Positions 1 to 12,377 of a stretch of 64,000 nt of DNA are shown in pieces. Every line of letters begins with the position of its first letter. Within the stretch, counting starts at the first letter, position 1. The stretch is from contig CACJBA010000002.1 of the NCBI GenBank assembly GCA_902591535.1, positions 1 to 64,000 of the forward strand, given 5' to 3'. The DNA comes from an uncultured Pelagibacteraceae bacterium. Its GTDB lineage: Bacteria > Pseudomonadota > Alphaproteobacteria > Pelagibacterales > Pelagibacteraceae. The notes beneath the pieces were generated by a model. That model had not been told where the DNA came from. It ran no database searches and saw only the letters and a list, made by a program, of their open reading frames with translations. The translations under genes and the position numbers were made by a program.

Positions 1-1
1 G

Positions 2-1567
2 AATATTAAAAATATAACAAGAATATTATTGTCATTAGTTCTAGTATTTGGATTCTCTTCAGCATGGGCTCAAACTATCAAATGGTCGATGCAGGGGGAC
101 AGTTTAACACTAGATCCACATGCACAAAATGAAGGTCCAACTACTCAAGTCTCTAGACAAGTTTATGAAGCACTTGTCGAAAGAGGTTTGGATATGAAAA
201 TAGGACCTGCTTTAGCAACAAAATGGAAAACAACAGATCCAAACACTTGGATATTTACTCTTAGAGAAGACGCTAGATTTTCTGATGGTTCTGGAATGAC
301 ATCTGCGGATGTTGTTTTTAGTATCTTAAGAGCTAAACAGAGAACATCAGACTTTAAAGAATATATTTCTACAGTATCTAATGTAGAAGCAGTGGGAGAT
401 TATGCTGTTAGAATAACAACTAGTAAACCAAATCCTATTCTTTTAAACCAATTGTCTAACATTTTTATAATGTCTAAAGCTTGGTCAGAGAAAAATTTTG
501 TAATGTCTCCTCAAAATTGGGATGCTGGACAAGAAACATTTTCAGCAACAAATGCTCTAGGAACAGGTCCGTTTAGAATTACTAAAAGAGAGCCTAATAC
601 TAGAACTGTGTTTAAAAAAAATAAATATTGGTGGGGAGAAATGAAAGATAAAGGTTTATCTTCAATTGAATTACTCCCAATTAAAAATGCTGCAACAAGA
701 GTGGCAGCTTTGTTATCTGGAGAAATTGATGTAGTTACAGATGCGCCAGTACAAGATCTAAAGAGAATAGATTTTTCATCAGGTCATAAAGTTGAAAGCA
801 CAGCCCAAATGAGAACAATTTTCTTAGGAATGGATCAAGCTGCTGATAAATTGAGAACCGGAAACACAGGTGATAACCCTTTTAAGAAAAAAGAGGTTAG
901 ACAAGCACTTTATCAAGCTATCGATATAGAAGCTATTAAGAAGAAAGTTATGAGAGGTTTAAGTGAACCTGCTGGTATCATAACTTTTCCTGGTGTAAAT
1001 GGTTATACAGCAGAACTTGATAAAAGATTGCCTTACGATGTTGATGCTGCAAAAAAACTTTTAGCTGATGCAGGATATCCTAATGGTTTCAATGTAGAGT
1101 TAAGATGTCCTAATGACAGATATGTTAACGATGAAGCGATTTGTACAGCTGTCGTTGGAATGCTAGGTAAAATCGGTGTTAATGTTAACTTGTTTGCTCA
1201 GACAAAAAGTAAACACTTTAAGGAGCTTAAAGACAATCAGGGTGATTTCTATATGCTAGGATGGGGTGTTCCAACTTTAGACAGTCACTATGTTTTTCAT
1301 TATTTATATGAAACAGGTGCTAGCTGGAATAAAGTTAATTTCAGTAATGCTGATGTAGACGCTGCTATCAGAGTGATGGAAGGTGAAGTAGACTTAGAAA
1401 AAAGAAATGCAGCAATTGCAAAAGCTTGGAAAATTGTAAGAGACGATATTGCTTATCTTCCTTTACACCACCAAGTAATTTCTTGGGCATCAAAAAGCAA
1501 TGTTAGTGTACCTATAAGACCTAACAATGAACCATTATTTAAAACTGCAGTTTACGGTTCTAAATAA
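2..1567 (+). CDS. Periplasmic solute-binding protein of a Dpp/Opp-type ABC transporter (5' end outside window)
   Basis: This is a family-5 extracellular binding protein (peptide/nickel/opine class) that captures its ligand in the periplasm for the permeases at 1630 and 2606. The reading frame is open from the first complete codon at position 2, so the true start lies just outside the window; the TTG at 29 falls inside the signal peptide and is not the start. The visible N-terminus is basic, then hydrophobic, and ends in an Ala-Trp-Ala cleavage site before Gln-Thr. The family pattern continues with a 'LDPHAQNEG' segment near the mature N-terminus and a 'LGTGPF' segment mid-protein. The ligand cannot be read from sequence. 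The gene is separated from the permeases by a strong hairpin. Confidence 0.93.
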   Translation, partial: NIKNITRILLSLVLVFGFSSAWAQTIKWSMQGDSLTLDPHAQNEGPTTQVSRQVYEALVERGLDMKIGPALATKWKTTDPNTWIFTLREDARFSDGSGMTSADVVFSILRAKQRTSDFKEYISTVSNVEAVGDYAVRITTSKPNPILLNQLSNIFIMSKAWSEKNFVMSPQNWDAGQETFSATNALGTGPFRITKREPNTRTVFKKNKYWWGEMKDKGLSSIELLPIKNAATRVAALLSGEIDVVTDAPVQDLKRIDFSSGHKVESTAQMRTIFLGMDQAADKLRTGNTGDNPFKKKEVRQALYQAIDIEAIKKKVMRGLSEPAGIITFPGVNGYTAELDKRLPYDVDAAKKLLADAGYPNGFNVELRCPNDRYVNDEAICTAVVGMLGKIGVNVNLFAQTKSKHFKELKDNQGDFYMLGWGVPTLDSHYVFHYLYETGASWNKVNFSNADVDAAIRVMEGEVDLEKRNAAIAKAWKIVRDDIAYLPLHHQVISWASKSNVSVPIRPNNEPLFKTAVYGSK

Positions 1568-1577
1568 ATAAAAATTA

Positions 1578-1611
1578 TTACAAGCCCTTTATAATGATAA
1601 AGGGCTTGTAA
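1578..1611 (+). terminator. Perfect 15-bp hairpin between binding protein and permease genes
   Basis: Arms at 1578-1592 and 1597-1611 are exact reverse complements around a 4-nt loop. There is no clear T-run after it, so it is more likely a partial terminator or 3'-end mRNA-stabilising hairpin that lets the binding protein be made in excess over the permeases than a full stop. Confidence 0.7.
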
Positions 1612-1629
1612 ATATTAAATCCTCTTAAA

Positions 1630-2613
1630 TTGATAAAATATTTTTTTAAACGACTGTTTCAATCAGCTTTGGTAATGCTTGTAGTTGCCTTTGTGTCATT
1701 CTCTTTATTTAATTTTGTTGGAGATCCAATTAATAATATGGTTGGAGAAGAAACTTCCGATGAAGAAAGAGCTGAATTAAGGGAAACACTGGGATTAATG
1801 GACCCAATTCACATTCAGTTTTCCAGATTTGTTGTAAATGCATCTAAAGGTGAATTTGGCATCTCTTATCAATTAAGAAGACCAGTATCTGAGTTGATAA
1901 TAGAAAGGTTGCCTGCCACTATTGAATTAGTCGTCATTTCTGCATTAATCGCTCTAATTAGTGGAACTTTATTAGGAGTTTATACGGGTATAAACAGAAA
2001 AGGTTTTTTAAGTGATTTTGTTCTAGCTGTTTCATTGTTAGGAGTTTCACTCCCCACATTTGTTATTGGTATATTATTCATTTATTTGTTTGCAGTAATT
2101 TTGGGAATACTACCCTCATTTGGTAGGGGAGAGGTTGTAGATATAGGTTTTTGGACAACAGGTTTTTTAACTACATCTGGACTTAAAGCAATTATTCTTC
2201 CTTCAGTCACATTAAGCCTTTTTCAAATGACTTATATCATAAGACTTGTGCGGGCAGAGATGATGGAAATATTACAAACTGATTATATTAAGTTTGCACG
2301 TGCTCGTGGTATCAGTGAAAATAATATCAAATACAAGCACGCATTAAAAAATGGATTAATACCAGTAATCACTATTGCAGGAATAAATATAGGAACACTT
2401 ATTGCATTTTCCATTATAACAGAAACTGTTTTTCAATGGCCAGGGATGGGTTTTTTATTTATTCAAGCTGTTCAATTTGTGGATATTCCAATTATGTCAG
2501 CCTATTTAGTTTTTATTGCTTTTGTTTTTGTGATGATAAATTTTATTGTTGATATTCTTTATTATTTTATTGATCCAAGAATTAGAGTGAAAGGAGATAC
2601 TGCCAGTGGATAA
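1630..2613 (+). CDS. ABC transporter permease, DppB type
   Basis: This 327-residue inner-membrane permease has the DppB/GsiC layout: one N-terminal membrane helix (about residues 9-29), a polar periplasmic stretch containing the 'LRETLGLMDPIHIQ' region, then five helices with the cytoplasmic ATPase-contact loop around 'YIKFARARGISENNIKYKHA' near residue 220-240. The start used is TTG at 1630; no ATG fits better upstream and the protein begins exactly as family members do (Met-Ile-Lys-Tyr-Phe-Phe-Lys-Arg). It overlaps the next permease gene by 8 bases, so translation is probably coupled. The solute is unknown. Confidence 0.93.
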   Translation: MIKYFFKRLFQSALVMLVVAFVSFSLFNFVGDPINNMVGEETSDEERAELRETLGLMDPIHIQFSRFVVNASKGEFGISYQLRRPVSELIIERLPATIELVVISALIALISGTLLGVYTGINRKGFLSDFVLAVSLLGVSLPTFVIGILFIYLFAVILGILPSFGRGEVVDIGFWTTGFLTTSGLKAIILPSVTLSLFQMTYIIRLVRAEMMEILQTDYIKFARARGISENNIKYKHALKNGLIPVITIAGINIGTLIAFSIITETVFQWPGMGFLFIQAVQFVDIPIMSAYLVFIAFVFVMINFIVDILYYFIDPRIRVKGDTASG

Positions 2614-3532
2614 AAGCTTGACCAGGTGGGAAAGAATTAAGGATAGTGATGTCTATCATAGTTTTATTAAATCTCCTACAGCAATAATTTCCTCAACAAT
2701 ATTATTTGTTATTTTTTTCTGTTCTTTTTTTATTGAATTTTTAACACCCTACACTCCTTTTGATCCATCCTCTTTGTCTTTAATGGATGCATTTACTCCT
2801 CCATCTTGGACAGAAGATGGTTTGTCAAAATTTATTTTAGGTACAGATGGTCAAGGAAGAGATATGTTATCAACAATTTTATATGGTTGTAGAATTTCAC
2901 TTATCGTTGGTTTCTCTGCAATAATTTTTAGTTTAATTCTTGGGGTTGGTCTGGGATTAACAGCAGGTTTTTTTGGAGGCAAATACGAAATGATAGTAAT
3001 GAGATTAACAGATGTTCAGTTAACTGTACCTAGTATTTTAATGGCACTTTTAGTTGACGGTATTGCAAGAGGACTAATTTCAAGAGAGATGCATGATGAA
3101 ATGGCAATATATGTTTTGATATTTGCTATTGGTATTTCTGAGTGGCCTCAATTTGCTAGAGTATCTAGAGCAGCTACTTTGGTAGAAAAAAATAAAGACT
3201 ATGTTTCAGCATCAACAATAATTGGTTTATCAAATATAGTTATAATGTTTAAACATATCCTTCCGAATATTTTAAGACCAGTTTTAGTAATAGGTACTAT
3301 TGGTTTGGCACTTGCTATTTTAGCAGAAGCAACTTTAAGTTTCCTAGGAGTTGGTGTACCCCCAACAACTCCTTCATTGGGAACTCTAATCAGACTTGGT
3401 AATGATTTTTTATTTTCAGGAGAATGGTGGATAACTTTTTTTCCAGCAATTTTCTTAGTGATTTTAGCTTTTTCAATTAATTTATTAGGAGATTGGATGC
3501 GAGATACTTTAAATCCAAAATTAAAAAAATGA
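2606..3532 (+). CDS. ABC transporter permease, DppC type
   Basis: This is the second membrane subunit (308 residues) of the same importer. It has an N-terminal helix at about 25-47, the DppC-specific 'LGTDGQGRDMLSTILYGCRISL' segment near residue 80, and five further helices with the EAA-type coupling loop near 'DYVSASTIIGLSNIVIMFKHILPN'. It starts with GTG at 2606, inside the 3' end of the preceding permease gene, with a good AGGAG at 2592-2596. Its stop codon overlaps the ATG of the fused ATPase gene in an ATGA arrangement. Confidence 0.93.
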   Translation: MDKSLTRWERIKDSDVYHSFIKSPTAIISSTILFVIFFCSFFIEFLTPYTPFDPSSLSLMDAFTPPSWTEDGLSKFILGTDGQGRDMLSTILYGCRISLIVGFSAIIFSLILGVGLGLTAGFFGGKYEMIVMRLTDVQLTVPSILMALLVDGIARGLISREMHDEMAIYVLIFAIGISEWPQFARVSRAATLVEKNKDYVSASTIIGLSNIVIMFKHILPNILRPVLVIGTIGLALAILAEATLSFLGVGVPPTTPSLGTLIRLGNDFLFSGEWWITFFPAIFLVILAFSINLLGDWMRDTLNPKLKK

Positions 3533-5211
3533 CCTTTTTAAAAATAAATAATCTTAGCGTCGATTATCGAATGAGAAAAGAAACAGTTTATGCTGCTAAG
3601 AATATTAATATTGAGGTAAATAAAGGAGAAATTCTTGGTTTAGTGGGCGAGTCAGGGTCTGGAAAAAGTACAGTAGGTAACGCGATTATAAATTTAATTG
3701 ATGAACCAGGGAAAGTGTCAAGCGGTTCAGTTATTTTAGGTGATTTAAATATTCATGAAAATTCAGAGAGAATAGTCAAATATAGAGGAAATAAAATTGG
3801 ATTAATATTTCAAGATCCTCAAACTTCACTCAATCCAATCCTCACAGTTGGAGAACAATTAATTGAAACAATTCAAACACATCTAAAATTAACTAAAGAT
3901 GAGGCAAAAATAAAATCAATCAGTTTACTAAAAGAAGTTGGAATAAAGGATGCTGAAAAAAGATTTTATAATTATCCTCATCAATTCTCAGGTGGAATGA
4001 GACAAAGAGTAGTTATTTCTTTAGCATTATGTTGTGAGCCTGAATTATTAATTGCAGATGAACCAACCACAGCATTAGATGTGTCAATTCAATCACAGAT
4101 TTTAGAATTAATTAAAAAATTAACAAAAGAGAGAAATCTTGCTGTAATTCTAATTACGCATGATATGGGTGTTATAGCAGAAACAGCAACTCGAGTTGCA
4201 GTTATGAAAAGTGGCAATCTAGTTGAAATTGGTGAAACAAAAAAAATATTAACCAACCCACAAGAAAATTATACAAAAAGTTTAGTAAGTTCTGTTCCAC
4301 CAACAAATAAAAAAATTTCAAGATTTATTATTGTAGAAAAAGAAAATAAAAATAACAAAGAAAATAATATTAAAATATTAAAACGATGGACAAAAAAAGA
4401 AATTATAAATCAAGATTTGGTACAAGTAAAAAATCTTAGTAAAAGTTTTGAAGATAATTTTTTTACAGAAAATTCTAAAAATTCTGTAATGGCCGTAAAT
4501 GATGTTTCTTTTGAGATAAAAGAAGGAGAATCTTTTGGCTTAGTAGGTGAAAGTGGAAGTGGAAAATCTACGATTGCTAAAATGATTGTTAATCTATTCA
4601 AACCAACCTCTGGAGATATTTTTTTTGATAAAGTTTGTATTACAAAAATAAAACAAAAATCAGAATTAATGAAATTTAGAAAACAAATTCAGATGATATT
4701 TCAAGATCCTTACTCTTCATTAAATGGTAGATTGAAAGTTAAGGATATTGTCTCAGAGCCAATTAAATTGCATAATCCAACTATATCAAACACTGATTTA
4801 AATAATTATATTCATGATTTATTAGAGTCTGTTGAACTAACACAAAGATCTGCAGATAGATATCCTCATGAATTTTCTGGAGGACAAAGACAAAGAATTT
4901 CAATCGCTAGAGCTCTCGCAACACAACCGAGGCTGCTAGTCTGTGATGAACCAACCTCAGCTTTAGATGTTAGTATTCAGGCTCAGATATTAAATTTGTT
5001 AAAAGATCTTCAAGAACAGCTCAACTTAACAATCTTATTTATTAGTCATGATCTTCCAGTTGTTAGACAAATGTGTGATAGAATTGGAGTGTTAAAAAAT
5101 GGGAAATTATGTGAAGTTTCAAATTCGGAGCAACTATTTTTGAAACCTAGCCATGATTATACTAAGGAACTTTTACATTTAATGCCTAAAATTGAGTCTA
5201 TTTATAATTAA
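3529..5211 (+). CDS. Fused two-domain ABC ATPase (DppD-DppF type)
   Basis: This protein supplies both nucleotide-binding domains of the importer in one chain of about 560 residues. Domain 1 has Walker A at residues 40-48 (GESGSGKST), the signature FSGGMRQR and Walker B LLIADEPT. Domain 2 repeats these with GESGSGKST, FSGGQRQR and LLVCDEPT. A Lys/Asn-rich linker of about 60 residues joins them. I chose the ATG at 3529, which overlaps the preceding stop (ATGA); a longer TTG-started reading from 3493 would only add residues inside the permease gene. Fused DppDF proteins such as GsiA are known, so the fusion itself is not novel. Confidence 0.93.
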   Translation: MTFLKINNLSVDYRMRKETVYAAKNINIEVNKGEILGLVGESGSGKSTVGNAIINLIDEPGKVSSGSVILGDLNIHENSERIVKYRGNKIGLIFQDPQTSLNPILTVGEQLIETIQTHLKLTKDEAKIKSISLLKEVGIKDAEKRFYNYPHQFSGGMRQRVVISLALCCEPELLIADEPTTALDVSIQSQILELIKKLTKERNLAVILITHDMGVIAETATRVAVMKSGNLVEIGETKKILTNPQENYTKSLVSSVPPTNKKISRFIIVEKENKNNKENNIKILKRWTKKEIINQDLVQVKNLSKSFEDNFFTENSKNSVMAVNDVSFEIKEGESFGLVGESGSGKSTIAKMIVNLFKPTSGDIFFDKVCITKIKQKSELMKFRKQIQMIFQDPYSSLNGRLKVKDIVSEPIKLHNPTISNTDLNNYIHDLLESVELTQRSADRYPHEFSGGQRQRISIARALATQPRLLVCDEPTSALDVSIQAQILNLLKDLQEQLNLTILFISHDLPVVRQMCDRIGVLKNGKLCEVSNSEQLFLKPSHDYTKELLHLMPKIESIYN

Positions 5212-5212
5212 T

Positions 5213-5229
5213 TTTTAGGTGGCCTAAAA
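5213..5229 (+). terminator. Weak hairpin after the Dpp-type operon
   Basis: A 7-bp perfect inverted repeat (TTTTAGG / CCTAAAA, 3-nt loop) lies two bases after the ATPase stop. A second small hairpin (arms 5267-5272 and 5280-5285) lies nearer leuA. Either could mark the operon boundary or a leuA leader; both are weak. Confidence 0.35.
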
Positions 5230-5313
5230 TGGTCCAATAAACTTAATAAATTTACTAATTATTTTGCAATCTCTCTTATAGATTGTATTATAGATTTTCT
5301 AAAAATTTTAGTT

Positions 5314-7919
<2,606 letters not shown>

Positions 7920-7924
7920 AAAAA

Positions 7925-8773
7925 ATGGCTACTGGCAGAGATGATTTTGTAATTGCCATACGGTCAGCTTTCTTAAAAAAAAAAGATAAACAGAAGTTTT
8001 CATTATTAACATTAATTTTTTTATCTATTTTTGTAATAGTTTTAAGTAACTTCAATTTTAAGGCAATTAAAATTATTAAATCAAGTATTAATGAGGTTAT
8101 TTATAGATCATCATTTTTAATTTCAGCTCCAGAAAATTATTTTAAAAATTTAAAAGAAAGCTTTGATCTGCATATGGGGCTATATGAAAATTACAATCAA
8201 ACAAAAACCGAATTAGAGGATTTAAAGCAAAAACAATTATCAAATGAATTCTTAAAAATTGAAAATGAAAAGCTAAGATCGTTAATTGATGAAAATATTA
8301 AATCTAATGAGATATTTGCTAAAGTTTTAATTGACAAAGAAAGTCCTTATTTAAAATCAATTGTTTTAAACAAGGGATCTAAAGACAAGGTAAGAATAGG
8401 CATGGCAATTATCGATGGTGTCTATTTAGTCGGACAAATAATTGAAGTTAATTATACTAATTCTAGAGCACTTTTATTATCTGATCTGAATAGTAAAATA
8501 CCATCTGTTTTGGAGCCAAACGACATTCAAGCAGTAATATCAGGAACTGGAGGTGATTTTGGAATTATTGAACATACTCAAAATGAATATGAAAAAAAAT
8601 TAGAAGATGGTGATGTAATTGCCTATACATCAGGTCTGGGTGGATTATTTAAACCAGGGATTCCAATCGGTAAAATAACAAAAGATCAGAGTGATAAAGT
8701 GAATTTTTTTTCAGACTTTACACAATTGAATTATGTAAAAATAACATCTTATGAAATAGGAAGTGAAAAATAA
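7925..8773 (+). CDS. mreC: Rod-shape protein MreC
   Basis: MreC is the bitopic membrane protein that links MreB to the periplasmic wall-synthesis enzymes. The 282-residue chain has a basic cytoplasmic start, one membrane helix at about residues 24-44, a coiled coil at about 75-120, and a C-terminal beta-rich domain with the family pattern 'KVLIDKESPYLKSIVLNKGSKDKVRIGMAI'. The gene lies 5 bases after mreB and its TAA shares a base with the mreD ATG. Confidence 0.92.
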   Translation: MATGRDDFVIAIRSAFLKKKDKQKFSLLTLIFLSIFVIVLSNFNFKAIKIIKSSINEVIYRSSFLISAPENYFKNLKESFDLHMGLYENYNQTKTELEDLKQKQLSNEFLKIENEKLRSLIDENIKSNEIFAKVLIDKESPYLKSIVLNKGSKDKVRIGMAIIDGVYLVGQIIEVNYTNSRALLLSDLNSKIPSVLEPNDIQAVISGTGGDFGIIEHTQNEYEKKLEDGDVIAYTSGLGGLFKPGIPIGKITKDQSDKVNFFSDFTQLNYVKITSYEIGSEK

Positions 8774-9291
8774 TGTCATCGCTTAATAAAAGTCCATTTT
8801 TACAAATCTTTTATTCTTATTTACCTATTTTGATATTATTTTTTTCAGTTTTTAATGAATTTGACTTTAATTATTTAAAACTTGATTATTTTTCATTTAA
8901 TTTTGTTCATTTATTAATTTTCTTTTGGACATTAAGAAATCCAGATCACCTAGGCTATCTTGCAATTTTTTTTGCGGGCATAATAAACGATGTGGTAATA
9001 GGAATACCAATAGGAATAAGTAGTTTTTGTTATTTACTTCTTTGTTCAGTCACAGCTTATATTAGAAACATCACTTTATCTCCAAATTTTATAAAAGATT
9101 GGATATCACTTTTATTTACAATTCTATTAATAAATTCAATTCAAGTAATTATTTTGGATCTTATTTTTTTAATCCAAGTTGATTATATGAACTATCTAAT
9201 AAACTCAGGATTTACGTTTTTATTTTATCCAATATTTTTTATAATTTTCAATTTTTTAAACGAAAGAATTTCAAAACAAACAAATGATTAA
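8773..9291 (+). CDS. mreD: Rod-shape protein MreD
   Basis: This is a 172-residue, very hydrophobic protein with about five predicted membrane segments and almost no soluble part, as expected for MreD. Sequence conservation in MreD is low, so the call depends strongly on position between mreC and mrdA. The gene starts on the last base of mreC and overlaps mrdA by 8 bases. Confidence 0.88.
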   Translation: MSSLNKSPFLQIFYSYLPILILFFSVFNEFDFNYLKLDYFSFNFVHLLIFFWTLRNPDHLGYLAIFFAGIINDVVIGIPIGISSFCYLLLCSVTAYIRNITLSPNFIKDWISLLFTILLINSIQVIILDLIFLIQVDYMNYLINSGFTFLFYPIFFIIFNFLNERISKQTND

Positions 9292-11188
9292 ATCAAATTC
9301 AGGCATAAGAAAAACAGACGTAATTAATAGAAGAATGTTTATAATTGGTGTAGCCAAATTTGTAGTCTTTACAGGTATTATTGCGCGTCTATTTTCGTTA
9401 CAAATAAATGAAAATAAAAAATATCTCACTCTTTCAGATAAAAATAGAATTAGAGAATGGAAACTTCCTCCCACAAGAGGAAACATAGTTGATTATTTTG
9501 GAAATGTAATTGCAGGAAATTTAAGGGTATATCAATTACATATAATACCTGAGCAAGTTGAGAATTTTAATTATTTATTGCTAAGATTAAAAAATCTTTT
9601 AGATCTAAGTGAAAAGAAAATTGCTAAAATAAATAAATTAAAATCAGAATTGAAGCCGTGGGACAGTATAATTGTTTCCGAAAACTTAAGTTGGAGTCAA
9701 TTTGTTAAAATTAACAATTATTTATATGACTTAGTTGGTGTTAAACCGGTCATGACAATTTCTAGAAATTATCCATTTAACGATGTATACACACACGTTC
9801 TTGGATATGTTAGCCAGCCAAACGAAGAAGAGATTTTAGCAAATGAAATAGTTCAAGAGAGATTTGTACCTGGAATGAAGATTGGTAAAATAGGTCTAGA
9901 AAAAAGACTTGAAAATCATTTAATTGGAACAAATGCTATTCAAAGATATGAGGTAAATGCGTATGGTAAAAGAATTAATCAACTTGAACACCAAAAAGGT
10001 AAGCAGGGATCAAAAATTCGTCTAACTGTCGATACAGAAATTCAAAAGGCTTGTGGTGAGCTGTTAAAAGAAAAAGCAGGCTCTATTAGTGTAATGGATA
10101 TCTATACAGGAGATATAATTGCTATGTATTCATCTCCATCTTATGATCCAAATTTATTTCTTTTTGGAATTAGTCAAGATGAATGGCAATTGATAAGAAA
10201 TAACCCTTTAAAACCATTAATTAACAAAACTCTTACAGGACTTTATTCACCAGGGTCCACAATCAAACCAATCGTAGCGCTTTCTGCATTAGAAAACAAC
10301 GTAATAGACACAAAATTTAAGGTTAAATGTACAGGTAAAATGGAATTGTATGGACAAACATTTCACTGTTGGAAAGAAAAAGGACATGGCTGGGTAAGTT
10401 TGAAAAATGCAATGAAGCAATCTTGTGATACTTATTTTTATGAGGTATCGAGGTTATTAGGTGTTGATAGATTAAATGCTACAGCTGAAAAATTTGGTTT
10501 AGGAAAAAAAGTACTTGGAGAATATTTTGAAAATGAAAAGAAAGGTCTTTTTCCTAATACAGAATGGAAAAAAAATAATCTTGGTCGGGGCTGGGTTTTA
10601 GGAGAAACATTAATTACTGGTATAGGTCAAGGCTATATACAGTCAACCCCATTACAACTTTGCATGATGACAGCACAAATTGCAAATGGTGGTTATGCGA
10701 TCAAACCAAAAATAATCGTAGATAACAATCCATTAACCTTAGAAGAGGCAAAAAAGTCAATGCATAACGAGCAACTACACGACTCAGGCAAAAAATTATT
10801 TAAAAACAAAAATAATATTAAGATAGTTCAAGAAGCAATATTTAGTTCAACTAACGAAAGATTTGGAACTTCTTATAGATCAAGAATTGATGACCCTAAA
10901 TATCAATTTGCAGGAAAAACTGGAACAGCTCAGGTCAAAAGAATTAGTAAAAGGGAACGTGAATTAGATTTAGAATTAGAACAAATTCCATATAAAGATA
11001 GAGATCATGCTTTGTATGTTGCCTATGGTCCTTATATTAATCCAAGATATGCCTTAAGCATAATAGTAGAGCATGGTGGATCTGGCAGTAAAGCAGCAGC
11101 ACCTATAGCAAAAAAATTATTCAAATTAATTATTGATAGACATGAGTTAAGAAATAAACAGCCAAATTTTGAGGAGATAAGCATTTAG
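9284..11188 (+). CDS. mrdA: Penicillin-binding protein 2 (peptidoglycan transpeptidase)
   Basis: PBP2 cross-links peptidoglycan during elongation together with RodA. The 634-residue protein has an N-terminal membrane anchor (about 19-38), a dimerisation domain beginning near 'PPTRGNIVD' (62-70), and a transpeptidase domain with all three active-site boxes: S325-T-I-K328, S380-C-D382 (the usual S-x-N box carries Asp, as in many PBP2 proteins), and K545-T-G-T548. The ATG at 9284 lies inside the end of mreD. The next gene, rodA, begins directly after the stop. Confidence 0.96.
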   Translation: MIKSNSGIRKTDVINRRMFIIGVAKFVVFTGIIARLFSLQINENKKYLTLSDKNRIREWKLPPTRGNIVDYFGNVIAGNLRVYQLHIIPEQVENFNYLLLRLKNLLDLSEKKIAKINKLKSELKPWDSIIVSENLSWSQFVKINNYLYDLVGVKPVMTISRNYPFNDVYTHVLGYVSQPNEEEILANEIVQERFVPGMKIGKIGLEKRLENHLIGTNAIQRYEVNAYGKRINQLEHQKGKQGSKIRLTVDTEIQKACGELLKEKAGSISVMDIYTGDIIAMYSSPSYDPNLFLFGISQDEWQLIRNNPLKPLINKTLTGLYSPGSTIKPIVALSALENNVIDTKFKVKCTGKMELYGQTFHCWKEKGHGWVSLKNAMKQSCDTYFYEVSRLLGVDRLNATAEKFGLGKKVLGEYFENEKKGLFPNTEWKKNNLGRGWVLGETLITGIGQGYIQSTPLQLCMMTAQIANGGYAIKPKIIVDNNPLTLEEAKKSMHNEQLHDSGKKLFKNKNNIKIVQEAIFSSTNERFGTSYRSRIDDPKYQFAGKTGTAQVKRISKRERELDLELEQIPYKDRDHALYVAYGPYINPRYALSIIVEHGGSGSKAAAPIAKKLFKLIIDRHELRNKQPNFEEISI

Positions 11189-12313
11189 ATGTATCAAAAA
11201 GACAGATTAAATAACGAGCTGACTATTTTTCAAAAAGTAAAAAATTTAGATTATACTCTGATAGTATCAGTAATATTGCTTTCCATTCTTAGTTTGTTTG
11301 TAATGTACTCTACAGATGGAGGTGAGATACTTTTTCATACAAAAAACCATTTTATAAAACTTGCAGTTTTTTTTCCTTTAATGATTATTGTAGCATTTTT
11401 TAATATAAAATTTTGGCATAATTTTTCCTATATAATTTATTTTATTATAATACTTTTATTAATTTGGGTTTCGTTTTTTGGTATAAAATCTTCTGGTTCA
11501 CAAAGATGGATGGATGTTTATTTATTTGTACTTCAACCTTCTGAATTAATGAAAGTAGCTATTATTCTTTGTTTAGCAAAATACTATCACAGATTAAAAA
11601 TTGAAAATGTTAATTCATTCACCAGTATAATTTTTGTTCTATCAATAATATCAATTCCAATTATTTTTGTTATATCACAACCTGATCTTGGTACTTCGAT
11701 ATTAATAGCTTTAAGTGGTTTAATAATATTATGGTTAGGAGGAGTTAAAGTTAAATATTTTATATATTCATTCATTACTTTTTTAATATCTTTACCTTTC
11801 ATAATTTCATTTTTAAAACCTTATCAAAAATTAAGAATATTAACTTTTTTAGATCCAGATAGAGATCCCTTAGGTGCCGGTTATCAAATAATACAATCTA
11901 AAATAGCTATTGGATCGGGTGGGCTCGATGGTAAAGGTTTTTTAAAAGGAACTCAGAGTTATTTGGATTTTTTACCAGAAAAACATACAGATTTTATATT
12001 TACTTTATTTTCAGAAGAGTTTGGTTTTATAGGTTCAGTTGGTCTCTTAATATTATACTCAATAATAATATTTAGAATTGTAAGAATAGGATCTATTTCA
12101 AGAAGCAATTTTGCTAGGCTCTTTTGCTTTGGATATGCTTTTGCAATTTTTATTTATATTTTTGTAAACTTATCTATGGTTCTAGGTTTGCTACCTATAG
12201 TTGGCTCGCCATTACCAATAATGTCGTATGGAGGTTCTTCAATGTTAGCTACCATGATTGGTTTTGGCATAGTATTGAGTGCAAAAATCAATCATAAACA
12301 AATAATTGCATAA
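11189..12313 (+). CDS. rodA: Peptidoglycan glycosyltransferase RodA
   Basis: RodA is the SEDS-family membrane glycan polymerase that works with PBP2. The 374-residue protein has about ten membrane helices. Visible SEDS signatures are the 'QPDLGTS' loop, 'FLPEKHTDFIF' in the large periplasmic loop, and the C-terminal 'PIVGSPLPIMSYGGSSM' region. It is the last gene of the rod-shape cassette and abuts mrdA with no spacer. Confidence 0.96.
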   Translation: MYQKDRLNNELTIFQKVKNLDYTLIVSVILLSILSLFVMYSTDGGEILFHTKNHFIKLAVFFPLMIIVAFFNIKFWHNFSYIIYFIIILLLIWVSFFGIKSSGSQRWMDVYLFVLQPSELMKVAIILCLAKYYHRLKIENVNSFTSIIFVLSIISIPIIFVISQPDLGTSILIALSGLIILWLGGVKVKYFIYSFITFLISLPFIISFLKPYQKLRILTFLDPDRDPLGAGYQIIQSKIAIGSGGLDGKGFLKGTQSYLDFLPEKHTDFIFTLFSEEFGFIGSVGLLILYSIIIFRIVRIGSISRSNFARLFCFGYAFAIFIYIFVNLSMVLGLLPIVGSPLPIMSYGGSSMLATMIGFGIVLSAKINHKQIIA

Positions 12314-12335
12314 TAAAATTTAATATTTGCATAAT

Positions 12336-12363
12336 TTGTCACTCTGATAATTTAATTTATACT
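12336..12363 (+). promoter_or_regulatory. Candidate sigma-70 promoter for the DadA-like gene
   Basis: TTGTCA at 12336-12341 and TATACT at 12358-12363 are separated by 16 bases in the 64-base gap after rodA. The predicted transcript would have a leader of only about 8 bases before the ATG at 12378. This is a consensus match by eye only. Confidence 0.5.
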
Positions 12364-12377
12364 AGTATAACAATTTT